NCBI GenBank assembly: GCA_040766665.1
Contig: JAXGQD010000005.1
Location: 166,379-230,378, forward strand
DNA: 64,000 nt
Origin: JAXGQD01 sp040766665
GTDB lineage: Bacteria > Bacillota > Clostridia > Saccharofermentanales > Fastidiosipilaceae
Direction: 5' to 3'
The notes under the pieces were generated by a model, which was given only the letters and a program-made list of their open reading frames with translations, was not told the origin of the DNA and searched no databases. The position numbers were made by a program, and so were the translations under genes. Positions 42,972 through 52,536 of this stretch are shown one piece after another; the stretch's first letter is position 1, and every line of letters starts with the position of its first letter.

Positions 42972-44346
42972 TCTTACAAACTCCTATCAAATCATAGCCC
43001 TGCGTTTCTATAAGCTTTACCGGATAAATCTGCCCTAGTTGCGCATCGGTGTTTTCGAACAAGACATAGGTCAAACTATCAATCTCCGGCGCTTGTGCCC
43101 AGCTACGACCGACATAAAACAAACCGTCATCTGCAAGCCCTTCAATCAAAACATCCAGCGTTTGACCCAGCATTGCAGTTATTTTACTTTGATGAATACC
43201 CTCTTGCAAGCGCATCACCTCTGCATAGCGACGTTCAGCGATTTTTCCATCAATCTGACCCTCCATGCTTGCTGCTGCTGTTCCTTCTTCAGCTGAATAG
43301 ATGAAACAACCCAAGTGGTCAAAACGAATTTCCTCAATAAAAGCCAATAATTCTTTAAACTCTTCCTCCGTTTCTCCGGGAAATGCCACCATGACCGTCG
43401 TTCTCAAACTGACATCAGGTAAATAACCCCTGATTTTGGCAAGGGTTTCTCGTAGACCAGCCTGTCTGTCTCGGCGGTACATTCTTTTCAAAACACTGTC
43501 AGCCGCGTGTTGAATGGGTAAATCAATGTATGGCACGATATTGGAATGACTTTGCATGACTTTTAAAACATCATCCGTCATACCGTCTGCATAGGCATAA
43601 AGAAAGCGAATGCGCGGAAAATTAATTTTTGCCAATTGATCTAAGAGCTCAGCAAAACGACTTTGACCATAGAGGTCCAATCCGTATGCCGTGGTGTCTT
43701 GAGCGACCAGGACCAATTCTTTTATCCCAATACTTAACAAAAATTCGGCTTCAGTCAATAATTCTTCCATGGGACGGGAAATTAAACCGCCACGTATACC
43801 AGGAATGGCGCAATAGGCGCAGTGATGTCTACAGCCTTCAGAGACCTTCAAATAGGCATAATAAGGACTCGAGGGCATGCGCGCCGTTTGTAAATGCTTG
43901 AGGCGGTCTGCTCGGTCTCCTGCAAGATAAGACAATACAGTAGTTTCTTCTGCAGTATCTGCTTTGCTTTTTTCGCTAAATAAAGTGTCGAGGCAGGCGA
44001 CAATAGCATGGTAATTATAGACACCTAAGATTGCGTCCACTTCAGGAAGCTCTGCTTTGATTTCTTCCGCATAGCGTTGGGACAGGCAACCACTGACAAT
44101 AAGCTTTCGCTCTTGGGCTGATTTCTTATATTCCGCCGCCTCCAAAATACTGGCAATGGCCTCGCTTTTAGCGGCTTCAATAAAACCGCAGGTATTGATA
44201 ATAATGGCATCTGCCTCGGCCATCTCCGCTGTCAGCTGATAGCCGGCCTCTTTAATAAGGTGCAGCATATTCTCTGCGTCGACCTGATTTTTAGGGCAAC
44301 CCAGTGATTGTAAGGCGACCGAAATATTCTCACGCATCTCTTTCAT
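42955..44346 (-). CDS. rimO: Ribosomal protein S12 methylthiotransferase RimO
   Basis: RimO methylthiolates an aspartate of ribosomal protein S12 and is a paralogue of MiaB. The N-terminal domain has SLGCPKNQVDAE, IINTCGFIEAAKSE and GCLSQRY with cluster cysteines. The radical-SAM motif is CRHHCAYCAIP, and a C-terminal TRAM domain is present. SLGCPKN and IPGIRG distinguish RimO from MiaB. Length is 463. An ATG three codons downstream is an alternative start. Confidence 0.96.
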   Translation of the reverse strand: MKEMRENISVALQSLGCPKNQVDAENMLHLIKEAGYQLTAEMAEADAIIINTCGFIEAAKSEAIASILEAAEYKKSAQERKLIVSGCLSQRYAEEIKAELPEVDAILGVYNYHAIVACLDTLFSEKSKADTAEETTVLSYLAGDRADRLKHLQTARMPSSPYYAYLKVSEGCRHHCAYCAIPGIRGGLISRPMEELLTEAEFLLSIGIKELVLVAQDTTAYGLDLYGQSRFAELLDQLAKINFPRIRFLYAYADGMTDDVLKVMQSHSNIVPYIDLPIQHAADSVLKRMYRRDRQAGLRETLAKIRGYLPDVSLRTTVMVAFPGETEEEFKELLAFIEEIRFDHLGCFIYSAEEGTAAASMEGQIDGKIAERRYAEVMRLQEGIHQSKITAMLGQTLDVLIEGLADDGLFYVGRSWAQAPEIDSLTYVLFENTDAQLGQIYPVKLIETQGYDLIGVCKSEPSE

Positions 44347-44400
44347 GTATTCGTTTTCCTATCCTTTAACTTGGGAGGCTGAACCAATTTTTCTCAGCGG

Positions 44401-44922
44401 TTAATCATGTAAGCGTATCCCTTTGCTGCGCAGCACGTCAATGATGGTTTGTTGACGAAAGCCTCTGCCGGCGCAGTTATTGACGATTTGTCGCAGTAGT
44501 CTATTGAATGAAGCTTTATCTATCTGAGAATTCGCTAATTGCATGAGCTTTTCTTCGTGTTTGGCAGACAGATATTCCTCCAGTAGGAGTGCATCATATT
44601 TAGCTGCAGGGTAACGCTCTCGAAATTCTTCAATGGTCTTTGGGGCGATACCCAAACGAGACATGCGTATGCAAAAAGCGGCAACGGATTCCCGCTTACT
44701 GCCGCTTCTGTGAACCCAATAGGCTTGCATGATGGACGAATCTTTGAGATAAGCGTCAAGCTCTAATTCATTTATTGTTTTCGCAATGACCGAGTCACTG
44801 TAGCCTTTTGTGCGTAGTTTATCTCGCACTTTTCCACTTGTTTTAGCACCATATGACAGGTATTCAATGGCGTCTATTCTCGCTTGTCTGTTTAGCTGCT
44901 CTATATCTGAATTCATTTCCAA
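44401..44922 (-). CDS. recX: Recombination regulator RecX
   Basis: RecX caps and modulates RecA filaments. The 173-residue protein contains the repeated three-helix RecX units: LSYGAKTSGKVRDKL..GYSDSVIAKTINELE, then GIAPKTIEEFRERYP, and a third, GFRQQTIIDVLRSKGI. It starts 3 bases after the recA stop, the standard recA-recX arrangement, so it is co-transcribed and probably SOS-induced. Confidence 0.92.
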   Translation of the reverse strand: MEMNSDIEQLNRQARIDAIEYLSYGAKTSGKVRDKLRTKGYSDSVIAKTINELELDAYLKDSSIMQAYWVHRSGSKRESVAAFCIRMSRLGIAPKTIEEFRERYPAAKYDALLLEEYLSAKHEEKLMQLANSQIDKASFNRLLRQIVNNCAGRGFRQQTIIDVLRSKGIRLHD

Positions 44923-44925
44923 AAC

Positions 44926-46085
44926 TTATAGATTGTCCAAATCGAGCAGATCATCAATCAGACTCTTATCGCTTTCAGCGCTCTCTAGATCAAGTGCATC
45001 CGCATCATTGATAGGGCCAGTATACTCAGGTTCTTCATCCGTGACTTCCAACAAAAGTTTGTCACGCAGTTTCTGTTCAATTTCGGCGGCCTCTTCAGGA
45101 TGCTCCTTTAAGAAAGTTTTCGCTGCTTCTCTGCCCTGTCCGATGCGCTGATCATTATAGGAGAACCATGCGCCGCTCTTGAGAACGATTTCTTCATTTA
45201 CGGCTAAGTCCAAGATATTACCGGTCTTTGAGATTCCTTCACCGTAAATGAGGTCAAACTCAGCCTCTTTAAAGGGCGGAGCCATTTTGTTCTTGACGAT
45301 TTTTATTCTGGTGCGGTTACCGATGGCTTCGGTACCGTTACGCAGTGTTTCAATACGCCGTACATCCATACGTACGGAAGCATAAAACTTCAAGGCGATA
45401 CCACCGGTCGTGGTTTCTGGGTTTCCGAACATTACACCGATTTTTTGGCGTAACTGGTTGATGAAGATCAGTACGGTGTTTGACTTATTGATGACACCGG
45501 CAAGTTTACGCAAAGCCTGTGACATCAAACGTGCCTGTTGACCCATAGAGGCGTCACCCATATCACCGTCAATTTCGGCTTTTGGCACGAGAGCCGCAAC
45601 GGAGTCAACAACGACGACATCCACAGCTCCACTGCGTATCAAGGCTTCGGTAATCTGTAAGGCTTGCTCACCATTGTCAGGTTGAGAGACGATCAGGTTA
45701 TCAATATCAACACCTAATTTCTCGGCATACACAGGATCAAAGCATGCTCCGCGTCAATAAAAGCCGCATAACCATTACGTTTCTGTGCCTCAGCTACAAT
45801 GTGCAGAGCGACGGTCGTTTTACCGGATGATTCAGGGCCATAGATTTCCACGATACGGCCGCGCGGTACGCCTCCGATGCCTAAAGCCACATCAAGCGAC
45901 AAGGCACCGGTCGGGATGCTGGAGATACGCGTCGCCGCCTGATCACCAAGGCGCATTACCGCACCTTTCCCACACTTCTTTTCAATCGCGCTTAAGGCAT
46001 TGTCCAATGCTTGTTTGCGCTCGGCACCCTCTATCTGCACCACATCCTGCTTGGACTTCGCTGCTTTCTTATCTGCCTTCGCCAT
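44926..46085 (-). CDS. recA: Recombinase RecA, interrupted by a -1 frameshift in this sequence
   Basis: RecA forms filaments on single-stranded DNA for recombination and triggers LexA cleavage. The N-terminal part (46085 to about 45739) contains Walker A GPESSGKTT and ends at DAEHAL. The rest (from 45732) resumes with YAEKLGVDIDNL, VVDSVAALVPKAE and INQLRQKIGVMFGNPETTTGG. One missing base near 45738 breaks the frame: restoring a C there in plus-strand GGATCAAA gives the expected ALDPVYAEK and an intact protein of about 386 residues. Everything else is conserved, so assembly error is the likely cause. ATG 46085 has GAGAGG upstream. Confidence 0.93.
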
Positions 46086-46112
46086 ACCCTTATTCCTCTC
46101 AAATTCATAATA

Positions 46113-46124
46113 GAACAATTGTTT
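46113..46124 (-). promoter_or_regulatory. Candidate SOS (LexA) box at recA
   Basis: On the coding strand AAAC-AATT-GTTC-TA begins 7 bases after the -10. It is one base from the GAAC-N4-GTTC operator and matches the lexA-upstream site except for one base. Confidence 0.65.
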
Positions 46125-46130
46125 CTTTTT

Positions 46131-46158
46131 ATTATAGCAAAGCCTATTATGGCGTCAA
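46131..46158 (-). promoter_or_regulatory. Promoter of recA
   Basis: On the minus strand TTGACG (46158-46153), a 16-base spacer and a perfect TATAAT (46136-46131). Confidence 0.75.
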
Positions 46159-46195
46159 GCGTCTTCTTTTTACGTTTTTCCCGTAAAACTTCGCT

Positions 46196-47482
46196 TTATT
46201 CTGCAAAATCCTCATTAATACAGATTCTTAAAAGATTCAAAGCATTCAGGGCTGCCTGCTGCTGAATTTTCAGCCTGTCGCCGTTAAAAATGAAGTGCTT
46301 CGTTTGGCATTCTTTTGCGTTAGCAATCGTAATATAAACCGTTCCAAGCGGTTTTTCCGTACTACCACCCTCCGGACCGGCCACGCCGGTAACGGCAACG
46401 GCATCATCAACGGCAAATTTTTCGCGGCAAGCTTTTGCCATTTGCTCCGCACAGGCTTGGCTCACAGCGCCATGCGCTTGCAACAAAGCTTCGGAGACGC
46501 CCAATTCTTGTGTCTTAATCTCATTGGCATAAGAAACCAGCGCTCCCTTAAAGAAATGAGATGCACCGGGTATTTCTCCGATTTGGGCGCTCAATAGCCC
46601 CGCGGTACAACTTTCGGCAAAAGCAATGCTGACATTGCGGCTACGGCAAAGATCGGCGACCACAAAGGGCATTTTTCGTTCACCGACTTCATAGATATAT
46701 TCGCCCAGTATTTCTTTGAATGCCAGTAACATCGCATCAGCCAAATAAGGCTCACTGCCGTTGTGGTATTTTTCGGTAATTCTAAACATCACTTCACCGG
46801 TTGAGGCATAAGGTGCAAGTGTCGGGTTGTTATGGCCTTCGATCAGTCCTTTGACCAAAGTTTCCGCAGTGGATTCACCGATGCCGATAAGCCGTATGAA
46901 TATGTTCTTGATTTTATAGGAAACGGTCTGGAGTAAATAGTCCTTGACCAATTCACGGAACATCGGTCTGTTTTCGTTCGGTGGTCCGGGTAAAAGAATA
47001 ATGACGCGCTTTTGTCCTTCATGGAAGAACTCCATAATTGCCCCGGGTGCTGTGCCGTTACGGTTTTCTATCACTTGACCGCTCGTTGGTAACAAAGCCT
47101 GCTTATAGTTATTGGCGCTGGCTTCCCGCCCCAGACGTATAAAAAAACCGCTGATTTTATCGGCTTCCGTTTGATTTAAAGCCAGTTCCACGCCTGCCAC
47201 TTCCGCCGCACACGCCATGGAAATATCATCTGCGGTAGGCCCAAGTCCACCGCTGAGTAAGACACAGTCACTGCGTTCAATCGCCTGCCGCAGGCATGCT
47301 TTAAGTCGTTGCGGGTTATCGCCACAGCTAACCTGATAAAAGGATGAGATACCCAAGTCGCTCAATTGTCTGGCAAAATACGCCGCGTTACTGTCAACGA
47401 TTTGCCCCATCAGGATCTCAGTTCCTACCGTTAATATTTCAGCGCTCTCAATTTTTATGTCAAACTCGTTATGTAATTTCAT
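46196..47482 (-). CDS. cinA: CinA-family competence/damage-inducible protein, NMN deamidase
   Basis: A 428-residue protein with an N-terminal molybdopterin-binding-like domain (TVGTEILMGQIVDSNA, LSGGLGPTADDIS, LPGPPNE), linked to ADP-ribose/NAD turnover. The C-terminal CinA domain has AESCTAGLLSAQIGEIPGAS and VTGVAGPEGGSTEKPLGTVYI and usually deamidates nicotinamide mononucleotide. cinA immediately upstream of recA is a classic Gram-positive arrangement, although recA has its own promoter here. Confidence 0.95.
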   Translation of the reverse strand: MKLHNEFDIKIESAEILTVGTEILMGQIVDSNAAYFARQLSDLGISSFYQVSCGDNPQRLKACLRQAIERSDCVLLSGGLGPTADDISMACAAEVAGVELALNQTEADKISGFFIRLGREASANNYKQALLPTSGQVIENRNGTAPGAIMEFFHEGQKRVIILLPGPPNENRPMFRELVKDYLLQTVSYKIKNIFIRLIGIGESTAETLVKGLIEGHNNPTLAPYASTGEVMFRITEKYHNGSEPYLADAMLLAFKEILGEYIYEVGERKMPFVVADLCRSRNVSIAFAESCTAGLLSAQIGEIPGASHFFKGALVSYANEIKTQELGVSEALLQAHGAVSQACAEQMAKACREKFAVDDAVAVTGVAGPEGGSTEKPLGTVYITIANAKECQTKHFIFNGDRLKIQQQAALNALNLLRICINEDFAE

Positions 47483-47510
47483 CTTGTGTCAGTCCTATCT
47501 GAGCGCAGCT

Positions 47511-50339
47511 TTATTCTTCACCGTCGCCCATATTTTTTCTTGTTTCCCATTGCAAGCGATTAATCAGCAACTTACGTGGCTTAGCCCCCTCATGAGGACC
47601 GATAATTCCGGCTAATTCCATCGCGTCAATCAGCCTGGCGGCACGCGGATAACCGATATTCATACGCCGTTGCAAGATAGAAACCGAAGCATAGCCCGCA
47701 TCCAATAACACCTCTACCGCTTGATCGAAGAGTTCATCTTCCTGGCTGTTGTCTTTACCGCCCTGATTATTGCTCAAAGTAGCGGTGGTGATGGTTTCAG
47801 CCGCTTCTTCATCATAACCGCTGATTTCTTGGGCATTAATAAATGAAACCACTTTTTCCACTTCATGGTCTGTCAGGAATGCTCCTTGTCCGCGTTTCGG
47901 CTTAGGCAGATTCTGCGGAAAATACAGCATGTCGCCCTTGCCCAGAAGTTTTTCAGCTCCGCCGATATCAATGATGGTACGCGAATCCACTTGCGAAGAT
48001 ACGGCAAAAGCAATGCGCGATGGTATATTGGCCTTAATGACACCGGTAATGACATCAACCGATGGCCGCTGTGTCGCAATGATCAGGTGGATACCTGCCG
48101 CTCTGGCCATCGCGGTTAATCTGGCTATGGCATCTTCCACTTCATTGGGAGCCGTCATCATCAAGTCGGATAATTCATCAATCACCAAGAGGATTAAGGG
48201 CAAACGTGGCTGTCCTTCTGCGGCCAGGGCTTCGTTATAGCCGTTTAGATCACGTACCCCCTTATCGGCAAAAAGCCCATAGCGCCTGGTCATTTCAAGC
48301 ACAGCCCAATTCAGCGTATTCGCCGCTTTTTTAGGATCCGTGACGACCGGTGCCAGGAGATGCGGTATGCCGTTGTAAACGCTCAATTCGACCACTTTCG
48401 GGTCAATCATCAGCAGCTTAACTTCATCCGGTTTGGCACGGTACAAAATACTGATCAGGATGGAGTTGATACAAACCGATTTGCCTGAGCCGGTCGCACC
48501 TGCAATCAAAAGGTGCGGCATTTTGCTCAGGTCGCAGAGGATGGGCGCACCGGGGATGTCCCTGCCCAATGCCACCGTCAGTTTGGATTTGGCACTATTG
48601 AATTCATTTGATTCAATCAAGCCACGCAGTGAAACCGGTGCGGTCTCCTTATTGGGGATTTCTATTCCAATAGCGGATTTGCCCGGAATCGGAGCCTCGA
48701 TACGCACACCGACAGCCGCCAGACTTAAGGCGATATCGTCGGCCAAGCCCACGATTTTCGAAACTTTTACGCCCAGACCCGGGCTGAGCTCAAACCGTGT
48801 GATGGCCGGTCCGGTAGTAATATTAATGACTTTTGCATCCACACCAAAGCTTTTTAGCGTCTCTTCCAGTTTTTTGCCCAGCTGCTGCACTTCCTGTGAA
48901 CGTCTGCGTGTGTCGGCATTGAGATTGGGTTCCAGCAAACTGATGGGTGGCAGCTTATAAGGTTTTTCTTTCTTTTTAGGCACATACTTCTTCACATCGG
49001 CATCGATGTCTGCGGCAACGGCAGCCGCTTCTGTAGCCTCGTTCAGCTTTTCACTTACTTTTGCTGCTGATGGTTCGGCAGTCTTCTTTTCAAGATTAAA
49101 CTTACGAATCGTTTGACCTGTTTCCGTATCGTAATTATCCAATTCCGGTTTATAGAAGGCTTCTTCATCCTCGTAGCTTTCCTGTAGCACTTCGTCCAGT
49201 TCGGCTTCCAGACTTTCACTCAGATTGGGGCGCATGACTTTGGTGCTGAGAAATTCAGGAATATGGAATTCATCGTTAAGCTTTGGAAGGCTGCTACCGA
49301 GTTCTGACATCAGGTCAAGTGGTTCTTTGCTTTTACCAGCATCATACGAAGCAATCGGTATCGCATCAAAACCTTCTGTTTCCACCTTGCTTTGATGAGC
49401 CGAAGCAGGGTCCCATTCCGGGTATTTACTCAGCAAGCCCATATCTTCGGGGCTCATATGAACTGCTCCGCCTTCTTCAACCTCGCTGTAGTTAAAGAAG
49501 CCGTTGACACCGTCCGGTAAGTTAACCGGCATACCCAGATCCAACTCCGCAAACTCATCCACGTCGCTTTCATCTGACACACCGACTTCAGGAAAAGCCT
49601 GCGTGTCCGGGCGTTTTGGAGCGTACTGCTGCGTCTCCTGCTCAAGTGTCTGTGCATCATCCGCAAGGTTTCGGTAAAGCCTTCGTTGTTCAATTCCAGA
49701 CCTCACCCGTTGATTTAATTCACCGCTCATGTTGCGGGCGCTACTCACAACGCGGTTCATGACCATACTTAAAGAAAGATTAATCACCAACACGAGTTCA
49801 ATTAGAACGGCAAAAACAAGCAGAATCACAGTACCGACCTGCCCCAGCACCCGCTGCAGCCCTAAGCCCAAGAGTCCGCCGACCAAACCTCCACAGGCCT
49901 TGCCGTTAAGCAAAGGAAAATCTTGAGGTTCTATGCTCCCACCCCAAAGCACTTTAATGGCCTGGAAAGCGCTGTGTTCTTTTTGTTGCGTCAGACTAGT
50001 CAGCTTGAAATCTTCATATGTAAAACTGAATACTTGTATAAAGATGCAGGCTAGAGTCAAAAGAATTAAAAGATGTTTGATGCGATTTGAGGCGCGTTCG
50101 TTCTTTTTCTCAATAAAATAGTCGATTGACATATAAAGAAAAATGGGTGGCAGAGCATAAGCCGCTGCACCGAAAAGTCCTTTGCCCATACCCAAAAAGA
50201 GTTGCCCCAGTATCCCGGTCGTACCCGCATCAAAATAATAGGCAAAAGCCAGAAAAAGGGCTAAGGCTAGAAAGACAACGCCATTGATATCATGCTTTTG
50301 TCGCCCGTCCTGCGAGCGATACACATTGGGCGGGCTCAT
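47511..50339 (-). CDS. ftsK: DNA translocase FtsK/SpoIIIE
   Basis: A 942-residue membrane-anchored DNA pump for chromosome segregation at the septum. Four hydrophobic helices occupy about residues 15-190. A long acidic linker (about 200-450) follows, then the motor with FELSPGLGVKVSKI, Walker A GATGSGKSVCINS, Walker B LILLVIDELSDLMM, and the C-terminal gamma winged helix (ILQRRMNIGYPRAARLIDAME) that reads oriented skewed motifs. It overlaps nudF by 4 bases. Confidence 0.96.
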   Translation of the reverse strand: MSPPNVYRSQDGRQKHDINGVVFLALALFLAFAYYFDAGTTGILGQLFLGMGKGLFGAAAYALPPIFLYMSIDYFIEKKNERASNRIKHLLILLTLACIFIQVFSFTYEDFKLTSLTQQKEHSAFQAIKVLWGGSIEPQDFPLLNGKACGGLVGGLLGLGLQRVLGQVGTVILLVFAVLIELVLVINLSLSMVMNRVVSSARNMSGELNQRVRSGIEQRRLYRNLADDAQTLEQETQQYAPKRPDTQAFPEVGVSDESDVDEFAELDLGMPVNLPDGVNGFFNYSEVEEGGAVHMSPEDMGLLSKYPEWDPASAHQSKVETEGFDAIPIASYDAGKSKEPLDLMSELGSSLPKLNDEFHIPEFLSTKVMRPNLSESLEAELDEVLQESYEDEEAFYKPELDNYDTETGQTIRKFNLEKKTAEPSAAKVSEKLNEATEAAAVAADIDADVKKYVPKKKEKPYKLPPISLLEPNLNADTRRRSQEVQQLGKKLEETLKSFGVDAKVINITTGPAITRFELSPGLGVKVSKIVGLADDIALSLAAVGVRIEAPIPGKSAIGIEIPNKETAPVSLRGLIESNEFNSAKSKLTVALGRDIPGAPILCDLSKMPHLLIAGATGSGKSVCINSILISILYRAKPDEVKLLMIDPKVVELSVYNGIPHLLAPVVTDPKKAANTLNWAVLEMTRRYGLFADKGVRDLNGYNEALAAEGQPRLPLILLVIDELSDLMMTAPNEVEDAIARLTAMARAAGIHLIIATQRPSVDVITGVIKANIPSRIAFAVSSQVDSRTIIDIGGAEKLLGKGDMLYFPQNLPKPKRGQGAFLTDHEVEKVVSFINAQEISGYDEEAAETITTATLSNNQGGKDNSQEDELFDQAVEVLLDAGYASVSILQRRMNIGYPRAARLIDAMELAGIIGPHEGAKPRKLLINRLQWETRKNMGDGEE

Positions 50340-50872
50340 AAAGCCTCCCTACGCAATTGATCTGTAAGGAGTATGGCGATGGCCGTTTTGGCATCTTTAA
50401 TTTCACCCTTCAGGGTCATCTCCAAAAGTTCGGCAAAAGGACGCTTGTGGCTGCTGAGGAACTCGCCCTCATCCAGATTGACCGTGCCCGGACTTAGTTC
50501 CGTAGCCAGATATAAATATAGGACTTCGCTGTCGTATCCGGGAGTGGGAATAAAGTCACCGAGGAAGCGAATATGTGCGGCTTTATAACCGGTTTCTTCC
50601 TCCAGTTCACGCAGTGCACAAGCCTTGGGGTCCTCGCCTTTTTCCAACTTGCCCGCGGGGATTTCCAAAAGCACTTGTCCGACCGCCGTGCGAAACTGCT
50701 CCACCATATGGCAGTTATCCTCCGCATCAATGGCCAGCACTCCTGCACCTCCGTGGTGAAGAATCACTTCACGCTCCGCCACTTTGCCGTCGGGTAGTTC
50801 TACCTTGAGAGTTAATAATTCAACGACTCTGCCTTTATAAATTACTTCTTCCGAAATGGTTTTTTCCAACAA
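50336..50872 (-). CDS. NUDIX hydrolase, ADP-ribose pyrophosphatase type
   Basis: A 178-residue Nudix protein. The box is visible as GKLEKGEDPKACALRELEEETGYKA with the REL-EE metal-binding acids, preceded by MVEQFRTAVGQVLLEIPAG, the NudF-type substrate region, which favours ADP-ribose. The ATGA overlap with ftsK couples their translation. CinA two genes downstream can also act in NAD/ADP-ribose salvage, a plausible functional link. Confidence 0.9.
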   Translation of the reverse strand: MLEKTISEEVIYKGRVVELLTLKVELPDGKVAEREVILHHGGAGVLAIDAEDNCHMVEQFRTAVGQVLLEIPAGKLEKGEDPKACALRELEEETGYKAAHIRFLGDFIPTPGYDSEVLYLYLATELSPGTVNLDEGEFLSSHKRPFAELLEMTLKGEIKDAKTAIAILLTDQLRREAL

Positions 50873-50951
50873 AATCCGGTCCTCATTCTGTTTAATCTTA
50901 ATGACTCATATTCTAGCATCTATTTGCCCGGCAAAAGTTTCATTGTCATTA

Positions 50952-51416
50952 CTAAAGCGTCTGTTCGGCCTTATAGCGCTTTACTTCAGCCACCGCCAGT
51001 GCATCACAGCGATTGTTGTATGGGTTATCGGCATGCCCTTTCACCTTATGCCATGTGAGCTGATGTCGCGTGCTGAGTTCCAGTAAGCTTTGCCATTGAT
51101 CCATGTTTGACACGGCTTGTCCGGCTGAATTCTTCCAGCCGTTTTTTTGCCAATTACTCAACCAATCTTGTTTGAATGCATTGACCAGATAGGCAGAATC
51201 ACTATATACATCTACCGCACATGGCCTCTTTAAGGCTTTCAAACCCTCAATAACAGCCTGCAGCTCCATACGGTTGTTCGTGGTATTGGGGCAAACGCCC
51301 GACAGTTCTTTCTCGCGCCCGTTTGCAATCAATATTGCAGCCCAGCCTCCGACACCGGGATTCCCTGAGCAGGCACCATCTGTATACAATGCTACGTTTG
51401 TCAAAGCAACAGACAT
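50952..51416 (-). CDS. rnhA: Ribonuclease HI
   Basis: RNase HI removes RNA from RNA-DNA hybrids. The catalytic carboxylates are visible: D in LYTDGACSGNPG, E in NRMELQAVIEGL, D in VYSDSAYLVNAF and D in GHADNPYNNRCD. Length is 154 and there is no hybrid-binding extension. Its ATG overlaps the proC stop by one base (TAATG). Both RNase H types (with rnhB) are therefore present. Confidence 0.95.
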   Translation of the reverse strand: MSVALTNVALYTDGACSGNPGVGGWAAILIANGREKELSGVCPNTTNNRMELQAVIEGLKALKRPCAVDVYSDSAYLVNAFKQDWLSNWQKNGWKNSAGQAVSNMDQWQSLLELSTRHQLTWHKVKGHADNPYNNRCDALAVAEVKRYKAEQTL

Positions 51417-52213
51417 TAATCCTGCTCCGCCATTTGTTTGTTTTTACAGGCTGAACGTTCTACCGCTTCAATCAAAGCTTGACGTAAACCCCGCTCTTCC
51501 AGGGCTTTGACTCCGGCAATACTCGTGCCACCCGGTGAGCAAACTCTGTCCTTTATCACAGCAGGGTGTTCGCCACTTTTTTCCAGCAGTAATGCAGAGC
51601 CTTTAACCGTTTGGATGGCCATCGCCATAGCTTGTTCACGCGGCAAACCCATAAGTACGCCGCCGTCAGCTAAGGCTTCCATCACCAGCATCAAATAGGC
51701 GGGACCGCTGCCTGCCAGTCCGACTACCGCATCAAATAAGCTTTCACTCACCTTAAAGCAACGGCCACAGCTAGAAAACAGCAGATGGGCAAATTCCTCT
51801 TGTTTTTGATCGGCACCTTCGTAACATAATGAAGTAGAAGCTTCTCCCACGGTAGCGGCCAAATTAGGCATGGCTCTACACAAGGCCACATTAGGCAAAA
51901 GACTGCGAAGTGTTTTGAGTGTCACACCTGCCGCAATGGAAATCACCATTTGATTAGCATGGGTCAGGGCTGCCAGCTTTTCGCAAACCACCGCAATATC
52001 TTTCGGTTTAACGGCCAAGAGCAGGCAATCCATTTCGCCTGCTTGCTCCAAAGTGGCTACGCCATCGAGTTTTAAACTTTGATTGATTTCCTCGGCTTTA
52101 GCCACAAAAAAGTCATTGACATAAATAGCGGTATTTGAGCGTTCCTCACTTTGAGCTAAGCCTTCAATGATGGCTTTGCCCATGTTCCCGCAACCGATAA
52201 ACATGATTTTCAT
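51416..52213 (-). CDS. proC: Pyrroline-5-carboxylate reductase
   Basis: ProC reduces pyrroline-5-carboxylate to proline, the last step of proline synthesis. MFIGCGNMGKAIIEGL forms the NAD(P) fold, then LLAVKPKD, MPNLAATVGEA and the C-terminal signature CSPGGTSIAGVKALEERG. Length is 265. It starts a run of coupled genes (proC-rnhA-nudF-ftsK). Confidence 0.96.
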   Translation of the reverse strand: MKIMFIGCGNMGKAIIEGLAQSEERSNTAIYVNDFFVAKAEEINQSLKLDGVATLEQAGEMDCLLLAVKPKDIAVVCEKLAALTHANQMVISIAAGVTLKTLRSLLPNVALCRAMPNLAATVGEASTSLCYEGADQKQEEFAHLLFSSCGRCFKVSESLFDAVVGLAGSGPAYLMLVMEALADGGVLMGLPREQAMAMAIQTVKGSALLLEKSGEHPAVIKDRVCSPGGTSIAGVKALEERGLRQALIEAVERSACKNKQMAEQD

Positions 52214-52287
52214 GGCAGTCCCCTTCTACTCAATCCTTATGTACGCAGACCACAAAGGAGGTATTTTTAAACTTTTCTTTTGGCAAA

Positions 52288-52316
52288 ATCATAGCATTCT
52301 CAGGCTTTTGCCACAA
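52288..52316 (-). promoter_or_regulatory. Candidate promoter of proC
   Basis: On the minus strand TTGTGG (52316-52311), 17 bases and TATGAT (52293-52288), just after the tRNA terminator. Confidence 0.5.
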
Positions 52317-52317
52317 T

Positions 52318-52348
52318 AAAAAACCCTGTCAGCCGAAACTCACAAGGT
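52318..52348 (-). terminator. Rho-independent terminator of the tRNA-Trp gene
   Basis: On the minus strand ACCTTGT pairs with ACAGGGT (one G-U pair) around GAGTTTCGGCTG, followed by six T residues, starting about 5 bases after the tRNA CCA end. Confidence 0.8.
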
Positions 52349-52352
52349 CTTA

Positions 52353-52427
52353 TGGCAGGGGAGACGCGATTCGAACACGCAACCGGCGGTTTTGGAGACC
52401 GCTGCTCTACCGTTGAGCCACTCCCCT
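52353..52427 (-). tRNA. tRNA-Trp (CCA anticodon)
   Basis: On the minus strand the cloverleaf is complete: acceptor AGGGGAG/CTCCCCT, D-arm with GGCTCAACGGTAGAGC, anticodon stem GCGGT/ACCGC around CTCCAAA (anticodon CCA), T-arm with GTTCGAATC, discriminator G, and an encoded 3' CCA. It has its own strong promoter and terminator. Confidence 0.96.
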
Positions 52428-52440
52428 AAGCAACGCTGTG

Positions 52441-52469
52441 ATTATAGGTAATCGCAAGTTTGCTGTCAA
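52441..52469 (-). promoter_or_regulatory. Promoter of the tRNA-Trp gene
   Basis: On the minus strand a consensus TTGACA (52469-52464), exactly 17 bases, and consensus TATAAT (52446-52441). This is the best promoter in the window. Confidence 0.9.
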
Positions 52470-52536
52470 GGAAATCACCGCTTGCAATTAGGGCTGGAAT
52501 GCTGGCGAAGCGTTTGGCCTTACGGTACACTCATCC

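Noticed and set aside
48433..48960. A 175-codon open frame antisense to the ftsK motor region
   Set aside because: It mirrors a highly conserved ATPase and has low-complexity Ser/Pro/Leu content with no start signal.
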